NCBI GenBank assembly: GCA_946480015.1 | Contig: CAMLIL010000017.1 | Coordinates: 1 to 64,000, forward strand | Direction: 5' to 3' | DNA: 64,000 nucleotides | Source: an uncultured Oxalobacteraceae bacterium | Lineage (GTDB): Bacteria > Pseudomonadota > Gammaproteobacteria > Burkholderiales > Burkholderiaceae | In this document: positions 33,907-43,807 of the stretch, piece by piece | Layout: each line of letters begins with the position of its first letter | Numbering within the stretch: the first letter of the stretch is position 1 | Notes under the pieces: generated by a model | Told to the model about the DNA's origin: nothing | The model's input: the letters and a program-made list of their open reading frames with translations, nothing else | Databases searched by the model: none | Position numbers and translations under genes: made by a program

Positions 33907-36900
33907 GATGATTGTCCTGGTTGGTCCCGGGGCAGCGGGGTGGCGCCGGACTGGCTGCCCAGCAGGCGCGCCTTGTCGGCGTGGAAGCGCGCCACCGCCT
34001 GTTGTTTGACGTGGCCGAAGCCGCGGATCTGGTCGGGCAGGCTGGCCAGTTCGACCGCCAGCGCGTGCTTGTCCTTGTCGAGACGCTGCAGCAGGGTGTC
34101 GATCATGGCGCGGTATTCAATGATCAGTGCGCGCTCCATCCGGCGTTCGGCGCTGCGGCCGAAGGGATCGAAGGCGCTGCCGCGCAGGCGCCGGCAGCGC
34201 GCCAGCAGCTGGAAGGCGCGCCACATCCAGCCGCCGAATTCGGCTTTCACCAGGTGGCCGCTGGCGTCCTTCTTTGCCAGCAGGGGCGGGGCCAGGTGGA
34301 ACTTGAGCGTGAAGCCGCCCTCGAACTGGCTGCCGAGCTGCTCGACGAAGCGCCCGTCGGTGTACAGGCGCGCCACCTCGTATTCGTCCTTGTAGGCCAT
34401 CAGCTTGAAGTAGTTCTTCGCCACTGCCGTGGTGAGCTTGCTGCCCAGCCCCCCCATGGTCTCCACCGTGCGTACTTTTTGTACCAGGTCGAGATAGCGT
34501 TCGGCGTAGGCACGGTCCTGGTAGGCGGTGAGCAATTCGGCGCGCGCCTCGATCAGTTTGTCGAGCCGCTCGGGCAGGTGCAGCACCACCGCCTGGCTGG
34601 GGGCGGCGATGCGTTCGACCCGCTGTAGATCGGCCGCGGCGCGCCGCCCCCACAGGAAGCTGCGCTGGTTCGATTCGACCGCCACGCCGTTTAATTCGAT
34701 CGCGCGCAGCAGGGCCGCTTCGCTCAAGGGAATGCGGCCACGCTGCCATGCGTAGCCGAGCATGAACAGATTGGTGGCGATGGTATCGCCCATCAGGGCC
34801 GTGGCCAGCCGGGTGGCGTCGACGAAATCGGCCGCGTCGACCGATTCGGCGATCAGTTCGCGCACCTGCCTGGCGGGGTACTGCCAGTCGGGCTGGCGGG
34901 TGAAGGTGCCGGGCGGCTGCTCGTGCAGATTGATGATGGCCAGGGTGCGTCCGAGGCGCATTTTCGAGATGGCGTCCTGCGCGCCGGAGGTGAGCATGTC
35001 GCAGCCCAGCACCAGGTCGGCTTCGCCGGTGGCGATGCGCTGGGCACGCAGGCGCGCGGGCGAGGCGGCGATTTTCAGGTGCGTGGTGACCGAGCCGTTT
35101 TTCTGCGCCATGCCGGTCATGTCGAGGACCGACGCGCCCTTGCCTTCGAGGTGCGCGGCCATGCCCATCAGCGCGCCCACGGTGATGACGCCGGTGCCGC
35201 CGATGCCGTTGATGAGGATATTGTAGGGCTGCTCGCAGGACGGCAGCGCGGGGGCGGGCAGGGGGCCGAATTCGTCGTCCTGGGCGGCCCTGGCGCGCGC
35301 TTTTTTGAGGGTGGCGCCTTCGACCGTGACGAAGCTGGGGCAAAAGCCTTTGATGCAGGAATAGTCCTTGTTGCAGGACGACTGGTCGATGGCGCGCTTG
35401 CGTCCGAATTCGGTCTCCTTGGGCAGGATCGCCACGCAGTTGGACTGCACGCCGCAGTCGCCGCAGCCTTCGCACACCGCTTCGTTGATGACGACGCGTC
35501 TGGCCGGGTCGGGCAGTTCGCCGTGCTTGCGGCGGCGGCGCTTTTCGGCCGCGCAGGTTTGCTCGTAGATCAGTACCGATACGCCGGGCAGCGTGCGCAG
35601 TTCGCGCTGGACGGCGTCGATGTCCTTGCGCTCGTGCAGGCTGACGCCGGCGGGCAGCGCGGCGCGCTCGGCGAAGCGGCTCGGCTCTTCGGTCACCACC
35701 GCGATGCGCTTGACCCCTTCGGCGGCCATCTGCCGGGCGATCATCGGCACCGAGATGGTGCCGTCCACCGGCTGGCCGCCGGTCATGGCGACGGCATCGT
35801 TGTAGAGGATCTTGTAGGTGATGTTGACGCCGGCTGCCAGCGCCGCGCGGATGGCCAGGTAGCCGGAGTGGAAGTAGGTGCCGTCGCCCAGATTCTGGAA
35901 TACGTGCGGCACCATCGAAAACGCGGCCTGGCCGATCCACGGCGCGCCTTCGCCGCCCATGTGGGTGGTCAGCTTGTTCATGTCGGGGTAGATCGAGGTG
36001 GCCATCACGTGGCAGCCGATACCGGCCAGCGCGAAGCTGCCTTCGGGGACTTTGGTGGAGGTATTGTGCGGACAGCCGGCGCAGTAGAAGGCCGGGCGCA
36101 ATGGCGTGGCGTTGGCCTTCTGGAGTACCGCATCCTTGGCGTCCAGGAAGGCGAGGCGCTCGGCGATCATGTCTTGCGTGTGCCGGTCGAGGACCAGGCG
36201 GGTGATCCGCGCGGCGATCACACGTGCTACCTGGGAGACGGAAAAATCGGCTTTGGAGGTGAGCAGCCATTCGCCGCGTGGCGCCACCCACTCGCCTTTT
36301 TCGTCGAATTTGCCGATCACGCGCGGGCGCACGTCGTCGCGCCAGTTGTACAGCTGTTCCTTGAGCTGGTACTCGACGATCTGGCGCTTTTCCTCGACCA
36401 CCAGGATTTCGTCGAGGCCTCGGGCGAATTCGCGCACGCCGTCCGGTTCCAGCGGCCAGGGCATGGCGACTTTGAACACCCGCACACCAATGCGCGCGGC
36501 CATGGCTTCGTCGATGCCCAGTTCTTCCAGCGCTTCGAGTACGTCGAGATAGGACTTGCCGGAGGCGATGATACCCAGGCGGGCGCCGGGGCTGTCGATG
36601 GTGCTGTGGTTGAGGTGGTTTTCGCGCGCGTAGGCCAGCGCGGCGTAGATTTTGTAGTCCTGCATCAGCGCTTCCTGGGCGCGCGCCTGCTGGCCCAGCG
36701 GCAGCGCCGAGAGCCGGGCGTTCAGGCCGCCTTCGGGCAGGTGGAAGTCGAGCGGGATCTTCACTTGCACGCGCAAGGGATCGGCATCGACCGAGGCGCT
36801 CGATTCGACCGTGTCGGCCAGGGCCTTGAAGGCCACCGCGCAGCCGGAAAAGCGCGACATGGCCCAGCCGTGGATGCCCAGGTCGAGGTATTCCTGCACG

Positions 36901-37469
36901 TTGCAGGGGTATAGCACCGGGATCATGGAGGCCGAGAACAGGTGGTCGGACTGGTGCGGCAGGGTGGACGAGTAGGCGCCATGGTCGTCGCCGGCCACCA
37001 GCAGCACACCGCCGAAGCGGGCCGTGCCGGCGTGGTTCATGTGCTTGAAGACGTCGCCGCAGCGGTCCACGCCGGGGCCCTTGCCGTACCACATGGCGAA
37101 CACGCCGTCGTACTTGGCCGGCCCGATCAGGTCGACCTGCTGCGAACCCCATACGGCGGTGGCCGCCAGCTCTTCGTTGACGCCGGGGATGAACTGGATG
37201 TGGTGCTCTTGCAGGTGCTCTTGGGCTTTCCACAGGCTTTTGTCGAGGCCGCCCAGCGGGGAGCCGCGGTAGCCGGAAATGAAGCCGGCGGTGTTCAGGC
37301 CGGCGGCGGCGTCGCGTTCGCGCTGCATGATCGGCAGGCGGACCAGGGCCTGGATGCCCGAAATAAAGATGGTGCCGGCGGTGTCGGTGTATTTGTCGTC
37401 GAGGCTGATCCGGTTCAGGCGTGCCGCGGCAGCGCCGCTCGCGGACAGGGGGGCCGTGGTGTCTGGCAT
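33903..37469 (-). CDS. Indolepyruvate ferredoxin oxidoreductase family protein (fused)
   Basis: An 1188-residue fusion of the thiamine-diphosphate and 2-oxoacid-binding parts with the gamma-type domain. The N-terminal half has the TPP domains ([35 protein letters not shown]). A Cys-rich cluster region, [13 protein letters not shown], is followed by a second Cys group, [12 protein letters not shown]. The gamma domain includes [17 protein letters not shown]. The enzyme class decarboxylates aromatic or branched 2-oxoacids to acyl-CoA with ferredoxin. Its four-base overlap with icmF suggests it makes isobutyryl-CoA from the valine oxoacid. That substrate choice is inference. Confidence 0.88.
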   Translation of the reverse strand: MPDTTAPLSASGAAAARLNRISLDDKYTDTAGTIFISGIQALVRLPIMQRERDAAAGLNTAGFISGYRGSPLGGLDKSLWKAQEHLQEHHIQFIPGVNEELAATAVWGSQQVDLIGPAKYDGVFAMWYGKGPGVDRCGDVFKHMNHAGTARFGGVLLVAGDDHGAYSSTLPHQSDHLFSASMIPVLYPCNVQEYLDLGIHGWAMSRFSGCAVAFKALADTVESSASVDADPLRVQVKIPLDFHLPEGGLNARLSALPLGQQARAQEALMQDYKIYAALAYARENHLNHSTIDSPGARLGIIASGKSYLDVLEALEELGIDEAMAARIGVRVFKVAMPWPLEPDGVREFARGLDEILVVEEKRQIVEYQLKEQLYNWRDDVRPRVIGKFDEKGEWVAPRGEWLLTSKADFSVSQVARVIAARITRLVLDRHTQDMIAERLAFLDAKDAVLQKANATPLRPAFYCAGCPHNTSTKVPEGSFALAGIGCHVMATSIYPDMNKLTTHMGGEGAPWIGQAAFSMVPHVFQNLGDGTYFHSGYLAIRAALAAGVNITYKILYNDAVAMTGGQPVDGTISVPMIARQMAAEGVKRIAVVTEEPSRFAERAALPAGVSLHERKDIDAVQRELRTLPGVSVLIYEQTCAAEKRRRRKHGELPDPARRVVINEAVCEGCGDCGVQSNCVAILPKETEFGRKRAIDQSSCNKDYSCIKGFCPSFVTVEGATLKKARARAAQDDEFGPLPAPALPSCEQPYNILINGIGGTGVITVGALMGMAAHLEGKGASVLDMTGMAQKNGSVTTHLKIAASPARLRAQRIATGEADLVLGCDMLTSGAQDAISKMRLGRTLAIINLHEQPPGTFTRQPDWQYPARQVRELIAESVDAADFVDATRLATALMGDTIATNLFMLGYAWQRGRIPLSEAALLRAIELNGVAVESNQRSFLWGRRAAADLQRVERIAAPSQAVVLHLPERLDKLIEARAELLTAYQDRAYAERYLDLVQKVRTVETMGGLGSKLTTAVAKNYFKLMAYKDEYEVARLYTDGRFVEQLGSQFEGGFTLKFHLAPPLLAKKDASGHLVKAEFGGWMWRAFQLLARCRRLRGSAFDPFGRSAERRMERALIIEYRAMIDTLLQRLDKDKHALAVELASLPDQIRGFGHVKQQAVARFHADKARLLGSQSGATPLPRDQPGQSS

Positions 37470-37604
37470 GGCGGGGCTCCAAATTGTGTTCGGGATGCTG
37501 CTCCGGCAGGACGGCGCCGGGTTGGCGCTTTGATGCAGGAGGGAATGGCCGCGGTAGGCGGCGCATGCACTTTATTTTACCGACAATCGGAGTGGGCGGG
37601 CGGT

Positions 37605-38726
37605 TTAGAAGAACTCGGCGTCTTCGTTGGTCGCGTTGGCCTGCAGCTGGCCGCCGGAGACCAGTTCATCGTAGTGGCAGGCCTGGTTGCGGCCATTGCT
37701 TTTCGCGAAGTAGAGGGCCTGGTCGGCGTGGCCGAGGACGATGACCGGTGGATCGAAGGTGCCGATGCCGACGAAGCCGATGCTGACGGTGACGGTGCCG
37801 ACTTGCGGGAACACGTGCGTTTCGACATTGGTGCGGAAGCGGTTGATGATCTTGCGCGCGTTTTCCAGGGTGGTCGAGCGCAGCAGCACGACAAATTCCT
37901 CGCCGCCAAAGCGGAACACCCGGTCTTGCGAGCGGAACGACGATTGCAGCAGGTTGGCGATCAGGATCAGCACTTCGTCGCCGTACAGGTGGCCGAACTT
38001 GTCGTTGACGGCCTTGAAGTGGTCGACGTCCACGACGGCCAGCCATTGCTTTTCCGCGTCGTTGTGCTGGCGCCGTTCGGGCTGGCCGGGGAGCGGCGCG
38101 TCGTGCTCGGCGCTGGCCTGCAGCATCTTGGCCAGCTGGTCGTCGAATGTCTTGCGGTTGAGCAGGCCAGTGAGCGAGTCGCGTTCGCTGTAGTCGAGCA
38201 GATTCTGGAAGTTGCGGTACACGCTGACAATGCCGCCGATGACGTGGATGGTGTCGGTGGTGTAGGGCGTGGGGTGGATGATTTCCAGGCAGGTGTCGGC
38301 CTTGTCGCCGATCCAGATCGGCAGCCAGAGGGTCCGGCGGCCATCGTCGGCGATGATTTCGGCGCTGGCGTCGTGCTGGTCGAGGCAGGTGGCCAGTTCC
38401 GGGAAATTGCTCAGCGGCTCGCCGGGCCCGTTGAGGTCGGCATGCTCGGCGATGCGCGCGGCGCCGCCGGCAAATACGACCGCGCGTGCCCGCACGAACT
38501 TCTGACCGCGCATGGTGAGCACGGACAGGACCCGCGCCTCGGAGGCGCCGGCCAATTCCTGTACCGCCGAGATCACTGAGATGTCGAGCATCGAGTGGTC
38601 CCGGTGTCCAGTCATGTCCACCATGTGTTTCAGAAGGGAATCCATGTCATTCTCAGCTAGTTGATCCAGCAACTCTCGCGTTCCCCGGGGCCCGGCCTGC
38701 ACGGACGGGATAGTGAAGGAAGACAT
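37605..38726 (-). CDS. Diguanylate cyclase (GGDEF domain) with GAF-like sensor region
   Basis: A 373-residue protein. The GGDEF domain covers about residues 180-345. The active-site GGEEF is at 274-278, with RSQD at 265-268 forming a canonical inhibitory I-site (RxxD, five residues, then GGEEF). DSLTGLLNR opens the domain. The N-terminal 170 residues resemble a GAF fold and are cytoplasmic, with no membrane segment. It should make cyclic-di-GMP, a signal that often governs exopolysaccharide and pili, both encoded here. A second in-frame start near 38645 is possible. Its input signal is unknown. Confidence 0.92.
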   Translation of the reverse strand: MSSFTIPSVQAGPRGTRELLDQLAENDMDSLLKHMVDMTGHRDHSMLDISVISAVQELAGASEARVLSVLTMRGQKFVRARAVVFAGGAARIAEHADLNGPGEPLSNFPELATCLDQHDASAEIIADDGRRTLWLPIWIGDKADTCLEIIHPTPYTTDTIHVIGGIVSVYRNFQNLLDYSERDSLTGLLNRKTFDDQLAKMLQASAEHDAPLPGQPERRQHNDAEKQWLAVVDVDHFKAVNDKFGHLYGDEVLILIANLLQSSFRSQDRVFRFGGEEFVVLLRSTTLENARKIINRFRTNVETHVFPQVGTVTVSIGFVGIGTFDPPVIVLGHADQALYFAKSNGRNQACHYDELVSGGQLQANATNEDAEFF

Positions 38727-38788
38727 TAAAACTGCTCACGGTCAGCCGTGCAGGATAAAGGTTTTTTGCTATTCAGGCAATTATTGCC

Positions 38789-38860
38789 GAACACTTTCTC
38801 CTTGCGTCGATTCTACCGTTGCTCGCGTCCTTACGGCGCCGCTTGCGGAACACTTTCTCC
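38789..38860. repeat. Direct repeat upstream of the Flp pilin gene
   Basis: GAACACTTTCTCC occurs at 38789-38801 and again at 38848-38860, 59 bp apart. Both lie in the 327-bp AT-richer gap before flp, together with a weak -35/-10 pair (TTGTCA at 38916, TATAGT at 38937, 15-bp spacer). The repeats could be regulator sites for the tad locus. Nothing else was recognised in the gap. Confidence 0.45.
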
Positions 38861-39053
38861 GACGAGATAAATCAACAACGAATGATGCTAATCAGAAAAG
38901 TTGTTCGCTATCAAGTTGTCATGCTAAATCAATAGTTATAGTGATCTCAATGGCGCGGCGGTTGAAACACAGCAGCAAGTGTGTCGACAAGTCGCAGGTC
39001 AGCGCGACTGTCGCGCCAGGGTTTGGACTTTATCCACTCACTAGGAGTATGTC

Positions 39054-39227
39054 ATGAGCACTTTTACCACGGCAATCCGCACCTTCCTCCGCGACGAAGA
39101 TGGTGTTACCGCACTGGAGTACGGCATGATCGCCGCCCTGATTGCCGCTGTGATCGTTGGTACCATCACCACGCTGGGCACCAAGGTGGACACCGCGTTC
39201 GGTCTGATTCGCGACGCTCTGCCCTGA
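39054..39227 (+). CDS. flp: Flp-type pilin
   Basis: A 57-residue prepilin. The short basic leader, MSTFTTAIRTFLRDEDG, ends in Gly17, the expected prepilin peptidase site. The mature N-terminus has the Flp motif VTALEYGMIAALIAAV with the Glu-Tyr pair, followed by a single hydrophobic helix that packs in the pilus core. AGGAG lies about 6 bases before the ATG. It is the first gene of the tad locus and is followed by a terminator-like hairpin, which would allow much more pilin than machinery mRNA, as is usual for flp genes. Confidence 0.95.
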   Translation: MSTFTTAIRTFLRDEDGVTALEYGMIAALIAAVIVGTITTLGTKVDTAFGLIRDALP

Positions 39228-39238
39228 TCGCTAAGTGA

Positions 39239-39274
39239 CCTCCGGGGTGGGGCCCCGCCTCGGAGGGCTTTTTT
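39239..39274 (+). terminator. Intrinsic terminator or attenuator after flp
   Basis: CCTCCG and CGGAGG pair around a GC-rich loop that itself can pair (GGGG/CCCC), followed by GC and six T. It stands 11 bases after the pilin stop and before the prepilin peptidase gene, so partial read-through probably sets the ratio of pilin to assembly proteins. Confidence 0.8.
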
Positions 39275-39295
39275 GTTCGCTCCAGAAAGCCCATC

Positions 39296-39829
39296 ATGTC
39301 GAATTCGATCTACCTGGAGTTGGCGCTGATCGCCTTGCTATTTATCGCGAGTGCATTCGATTTGGCGCAACGTCGCATTCCCAATCGCTTGTTGCTGATC
39401 GGCTTGGTCGTGGCGCTGTCCATGCATCTGATGGCAGCCAGTCCGTTCGCGTTGGTGTCGACCATGCTGGCCGGCTTTGCGATGGGACTGATTCTGTTTC
39501 TTCCACTTCATGTGCTGGGTGCCATGGCCGCTGGCGACGTCAAGCTGATGGCCACCGTGGGCGCATTTACCGGGCCGTTGCTGGTATTTCAGATCGCCCT
39601 GGCCACTTACTGTATCGGCGGCGTGGTCGCACTGTGCATCGTGTTAGCGCTACGGCGCGCGCATGTCGCTTTTGCCAACGTCAATGCCGTGCTGCGGCCC
39701 CTCATGATGCGCCTGCGCGGTATACCTTTGGTCACCGAACCGATGCCCCATCCCAGTGTCGGTGGCATGCCTTACGCCATCGCGATCACCCTCGGCACGC
39801 TGCTGGTGTTGTGGCTTCAACACCGCTGA
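39296..39829 (+). CDS. cpaA: Prepilin peptidase, CpaA/TadV type
   Basis: A 177-residue membrane aspartyl protease of family A24 without the N-terminal methylase domain. The two catalytic Asp residues are Asp22 in SAFDLAQRRIPN and Asp81 in MAAGDVKLMA. Four to five hydrophobic segments are evident (IYLELALIALLFIASA, LLIGLVVALSMHLM). It cleaves the leader of the Flp pilin and of the TadE/TadF pseudopilins encoded downstream. It follows flp directly in the usual order. Confidence 0.93.
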   Translation: MSNSIYLELALIALLFIASAFDLAQRRIPNRLLLIGLVVALSMHLMAASPFALVSTMLAGFAMGLILFLPLHVLGAMAAGDVKLMATVGAFTGPLLVFQIALATYCIGGVVALCIVLALRRAHVAFANVNAVLRPLMMRLRGIPLVTEPMPHPSVGGMPYAIAITLGTLLVLWLQHR

Positions 39830-39940
39830 TTTCTTGCCATCTTGGATTGCTTGCTTTGGGTCAAAGGCCCCCCGACTGTGGTGGCTAGAATCAATTATGT
39901 CCTTTAGAAACAACGATTTGGATTTCCCGGGAGCACAAAA

Positions 39941-41353
39941 ATGAGCGATGCCGATCTGTCCGCCGCGCCTGCCCAGCGAGCACCGGTGTCCGGCCTGGAC
40001 GACGCCGTTATCCGCCTTCCGGCCCAGCCGAAAACAGTGGCCGAAACCGGGCTCGAACAGGCCATGATCGTCGAGCTGGTGGTCAAGGCGATGTATGCGG
40101 TGGGCAAGATCCACCTGCCGGTGCTGACCAGCAAGCTGCGCCTGTCGATCAACGTGCTGCGCGAGGTGCTTGGCTTCATGCTGGCCGAGCAGCTGGCGGA
40201 AGTGGCGCTGCGCGGCGACTCTGACCTGGACGTGTATTACCAGCTGACCGTCGGCGGACGCCAGCGGGCGGCCGAATTTCTCGCGCGCAGCCGCTACGTC
40301 GGACCGGCGCCGGTCACCCTCGACAGTTACCGCGAACTGGTGCTGCGTCAGTCCAGCCGCCATGGCCAGGTCAGCCGCATCAGCGCCGCCGACATGGCGA
40401 ACGCCTTCGCTGAAGATGTGTTCGACGCTACCGTGCGCGACCAGCTCGGCGCCGCCCTGCAGTCGAGCCGCGCCATGCTGCTGTATGGTCCATCCGGCAG
40501 CGGCAAGACCACCTTAGCCCGCAAACTGGGCCAGATGCAGCAGGGCGTGGTGGCGGTGCCGTACGCCATCCTTGTCGAGCATGCCATCGTCGCCCTGCAC
40601 GATCCGGTCGCGCACCTGCCCCCTGCTCAGCCGCGCCCGGGCGACGACCGCCGCAGCGTCGATAGCCGCTGGGCGCTGTGCCAGCGTCCACTGGTGGAAG
40701 TGGGCGCCGAATTGACCCCCGATATGCTCGATCTGCGTTATGACGAGGCCGGCGGCGTGTACCACGCGCCGCCGCACCTGATGGCCAACAACGGCATCCT
40801 GCTGGTCGACGATCTTGGCCGCCAGCATGTAACCAGCGCCGAGCTGCTCAACCGCTGGAGCGGTTCGCTGGCCAGCGGCACCGATCAGCTGACCATGAAC
40901 GGAGGCCACAAGCTGAGCGTACCGTTCGACGTGACCGTGCTTTTCGCCACCAACATCGCGCCGCACTTGCTGCTCGACGAATCGTCGATGCGCCGGGTCG
41001 GCTACAAAATCCAGGTCGGTGCACTGGGGGAGGGTGCTTACCGGGCGCTGTTCCGCCGCCAGTGCCGGCTGGCCGGGATTGCGCATGAGGAAGAGGCGCT
41101 CGAGCACCTGATTGTTCGCTTGCACCGGCCGGCGTGCCGACCGCTGCTGGCCAGCTATCCGGCCGATCTGCTCGGCCGGGTGCTCGACTTTGCCAGTTTT
41201 GCCGGTGTTGCGCCACGCTTGAGCGTTGCGTCCATCGAGCAGGCCTGGATCAGCATGTTTGCCGGTACGAGCAGCGGCGCGCCAGCTCCGGCGCACGGGC
41301 CGGTTCCCTATTTCACCGCCTGCGGTGATCCCTTGCTGGAGAAAATATCATGA
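39941..41353 (+). CDS. AAA-family ATPase of the tad locus
   Basis: A 470-residue cytoplasmic ATPase. The N-terminal 165 residues are helical and lack a known domain; residues 30-120 could be a winged-helix unit (VLTSKLRLSINVLREVL). Walker A GPSGSGKTT is at 183-191 and Walker B ILLVDD at 286-291, followed by a sensor-like LFATNIAPH. It is not TadA, TadZ or CpaE and is not part of the classical tad set. CGGGAG lies upstream, and the stop overlaps the cpaB start (ATGA), tying it to pilus assembly. It may act as a remodelling factor or regulator, which is inference. Confidence 0.75.
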   Translation: MSDADLSAAPAQRAPVSGLDDAVIRLPAQPKTVAETGLEQAMIVELVVKAMYAVGKIHLPVLTSKLRLSINVLREVLGFMLAEQLAEVALRGDSDLDVYYQLTVGGRQRAAEFLARSRYVGPAPVTLDSYRELVLRQSSRHGQVSRISAADMANAFAEDVFDATVRDQLGAALQSSRAMLLYGPSGSGKTTLARKLGQMQQGVVAVPYAILVEHAIVALHDPVAHLPPAQPRPGDDRRSVDSRWALCQRPLVEVGAELTPDMLDLRYDEAGGVYHAPPHLMANNGILLVDDLGRQHVTSAELLNRWSGSLASGTDQLTMNGGHKLSVPFDVTVLFATNIAPHLLLDESSMRRVGYKIQVGALGEGAYRALFRRQCRLAGIAHEEEALEHLIVRLHRPACRPLLASYPADLLGRVLDFASFAGVAPRLSVASIEQAWISMFAGTSSGAPAPAHGPVPYFTACGDPLLEKIS

Positions 41354-42210
41354 AGAACAAGCGTGCTCTTGTCATGCTCGGCGTCGCCATCCTTTTCGGG
41401 ATCGCCGCCGTGTTGCTGGCCTCGCGCTGGCTGCTGGGCCAGAAAGCGGCCAAGCCGGCCCGGGTGGTGGTGGTCACCGCCGATATCAATCGCGGGCAAC
41501 GCCTGAGCGCAGATATGTTGACACTGATGGAACGCCCAGTCAGCGAAGTGCCCACCGGCGCCTTCCATGACGCTGCCGTGCTGGCTGACCGGGTCCTGAA
41601 GGTCAACGTCGTCAAAGGCGAAGTGCTCAGCGAAGCCAAGCTGGCGCCGGCTGGCACCATGGGCGGGCTTTCGGCTCTGATCAGCGAAGGCAAGCGGGCG
41701 ATCACGGTGCGCGTCAACGATGTGATCGGCGTGGCGGGGTTTGCGCTGCCGGGAAACTATGTCGACATCATCGTGCACACCGAGCGCGATCCGGCCGAGA
41801 ACGAAAAGGCCCCGCGCGGCGCGTTGCACGTGTCGAAAATCGTGCTCGAACGCATCCTTGTGCTGGCAGTGGCGCAGGAAGTCAGCCGTGACGAAACCAA
41901 GCCCAAGGTCGTCAATGCGGTCACGCTGGAGGTCACCCCCGAACAGGCCGAGCACCTGGACCTGGCACGCGGTGTAGGCACCTTGTCGCTGGCGCTACGC
42001 AACCAGGTCGACCAGACCCTGCCGGACACCAGCGGTGCCACCAAGCACACCCTGCTTGATGAAAAGGAGCCGGTAGCCGCTAAGCCGGCCCCGATCAAGC
42101 GTGTGGTGGCGCGCGCACGTCCGCCGGCCTTGACGCCAGCAGTGACCCAGGTCAGGCGCGACTGCGTGAGCGTACTCAACGGGCTACACGTGTCGCAAGA
42201 GTGCTTCTGA
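41350..42210 (+). CDS. cpaB: Flp pilus assembly protein CpaB/RcpC
   Basis: A 286-residue periplasmic protein anchored by one N-terminal membrane segment (VMLGVAILFGIAAVLLAS). A SAF domain follows (VVVTADINRGQRLSADMLTL), then the RcpC/CpaB domain with VRVNDVIGVAGFALPGNYVD. CpaB proteins help form or stabilise the outer-membrane secretin and may bind peptidoglycan. The C-terminal 60 residues are basic and Pro/Ala-rich. The gene overlaps the ATPase gene and precedes the secretin gene by 22 bases. Confidence 0.93.
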   Translation: MKNKRALVMLGVAILFGIAAVLLASRWLLGQKAAKPARVVVVTADINRGQRLSADMLTLMERPVSEVPTGAFHDAAVLADRVLKVNVVKGEVLSEAKLAPAGTMGGLSALISEGKRAITVRVNDVIGVAGFALPGNYVDIIVHTERDPAENEKAPRGALHVSKIVLERILVLAVAQEVSRDETKPKVVNAVTLEVTPEQAEHLDLARGVGTLSLALRNQVDQTLPDTSGATKHTLLDEKEPVAAKPAPIKRVVARARPPALTPAVTQVRRDCVSVLNGLHVSQECF

Positions 42211-42232
42211 TATCAACGCGTCTTCTTTTGGG

Positions 42233-43798
42233 ATGAGCGATATGAATACCTTGATCTGTAAGGCTGGCACGTCCGCGCGTTGGCAGCGCGCGCTTGGTCT
42301 GGCACTGGCGGCACTGGCGCACGGCGCCGTGATTGCCGCGCCTGCGCCGGAACAGGCTGGAGCGGCCAAGGTGCGTGCTGCCAAGGCCGCGACACCCGAC
42401 GTGGTTCAGCGCACCGACAGCGGTCCGCGCTGCGCTGGCGAGGCATCCCGTCCGGCCAAGATGACGCTGGAAATGGGCAAGTCTACCCTGATGCGCTTGC
42501 CCGAACCGGTCATCCACCGCAGCGTGGGCGATGCTACGGTCGTCCAGGCCATGCTGGTGGCGCCGGACACGCTGTATCTGCTGGGCGTGGATGTCGGTAC
42601 GACGAACATGATTATCCAGGGCAAAAGCGGGGTCTGCAGTGTGGTAGACCTGAATGTGCTGATGGATCCGGCTGCCCTGCAGGCGGCGCTGCAGGTCGCC
42701 ATGCCCGAAGAAAAGGACATCAAGGTCAGCTCCGCGGCCGAGTCGCTGGTGCTGACCGGTACCGTGAGCGATGCCGAAGCGGTCATGCGTGCGCATGAGC
42801 TGGCGGTCAAATTCATGCACCAGCCCTTGCACGCCCTGCTGAAGAAGGGTGACGACGCTGGTACCGCCGTCGCAAGCGCATCGAACAACAAGGTAAAGTA
42901 CGCTCCTGAAGACCGGGTAGTGAATCTGCTTAGCGTTGCGGCGCCACAGCAGGTACTGCTGGAAGTGAAAATTGCCGAGGTCTCAAAAAGCTTGCTGGAG
43001 CGGCTCGACGGTGGCCTGACCTGGCGTTTCTCGTCGGGCAGCTGGGGCGTCACCCTCCTGTCGAAATTCTTGAGCGGCGACGGCGGAGTTGTCGACGCGC
43101 GCAAATCCAACGGCAACCGTCTTAGTATCGACGCCAACAAGGAAGATGGTCTGGTGCGTATTTTGGCTGAGCCGAACGTGATGGCGATCAGCGGCCAGGA
43201 AGGCAGCTTCCTAGCCGGCGGCAAGATTTTCATTCCAGTCGCTCAGGAGAACAACAAAGTCACGCTGGAAGAAAAGGAATTTGGCGTGGGCCTGCGCTTT
43301 ACCCCCACCGTGCTGGCAGGCGGCCGCATCAACCTGCGCGTTGCTCCCGAGGTATCGGAAATTTCGCGCGAAGGCATCGGCATTTCGGCAGCCGGCTTCA
43401 CTGGTGCCGCTGTACTGCCACTGATTACTTCGCGCCGCGCCAGCACCACTGTGCAGCTATATGACGGTCAAAGCTTCGCCATCGGCGGCCTGATCAAGAA
43501 CAATATGGTGACTAGTCTGAAGGGCTTGCCAGTGCTGGGCGAAATTCCTGTGCTGGGTGCCTTGTTCCGCAGTACCGACTACCAGCACGACAGAACCGAA
43601 CTGGTGTTTGTCGTGACGGCCCACCTAGTCAAGCCGCTGCCACCGAACTATTCGCTACCGACCGATACGGTGACCCCGCCGTCGCGCGCGCAACTGCTGC
43701 TGGGCGGACGTCTGGAGGGCCCGCCTCCACGAGCGGCCGCGAATGTCACCCCCACCGCCAGCACGCCGGACAATGCGCACGGCTTCGAACTGAAATAG
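42233..43798 (+). CDS. rcpA: Secretin of the Flp pilus system (RcpA/CpaC)
   Basis: A 521-residue outer-membrane secretin. After a signal peptide ending GAVIAAP comes an N-domain typical of pilus secretins (RSVGDATVVQAMLVAPDTLY). A BON-like segment, VSSAAESLVLTGTVSDAEAV, follows around residues 163-200. The secretin core spans about 240-465 and includes ILAEPNVMAISGQEGSFLAG and the closing GLPVLGEIPVLGALFRS. A Pro-rich tail ends the protein. It forms the pore through which the Flp pilus leaves the cell. It sits directly after cpaB in the operon. Confidence 0.94.
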   Translation: MSDMNTLICKAGTSARWQRALGLALAALAHGAVIAAPAPEQAGAAKVRAAKAATPDVVQRTDSGPRCAGEASRPAKMTLEMGKSTLMRLPEPVIHRSVGDATVVQAMLVAPDTLYLLGVDVGTTNMIIQGKSGVCSVVDLNVLMDPAALQAALQVAMPEEKDIKVSSAAESLVLTGTVSDAEAVMRAHELAVKFMHQPLHALLKKGDDAGTAVASASNNKVKYAPEDRVVNLLSVAAPQQVLLEVKIAEVSKSLLERLDGGLTWRFSSGSWGVTLLSKFLSGDGGVVDARKSNGNRLSIDANKEDGLVRILAEPNVMAISGQEGSFLAGGKIFIPVAQENNKVTLEEKEFGVGLRFTPTVLAGGRINLRVAPEVSEISREGIGISAAGFTGAAVLPLITSRRASTTVQLYDGQSFAIGGLIKNNMVTSLKGLPVLGEIPVLGALFRSTDYQHDRTELVFVVTAHLVKPLPPNYSLPTDTVTPPSRAQLLLGGRLEGPPPRAAANVTPTASTPDNAHGFELK

Positions 43799-43807
43799 GA
43801 GAACGTT

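Noticed and set aside
34117..37566. An 1149-codon minus-strand frame overlapping the oxidoreductase in another frame
   Set aside because: Arg/Pro/Ala-rich shadow with no family features; the overlapping frame has complete TPP and Cys-cluster motifs.
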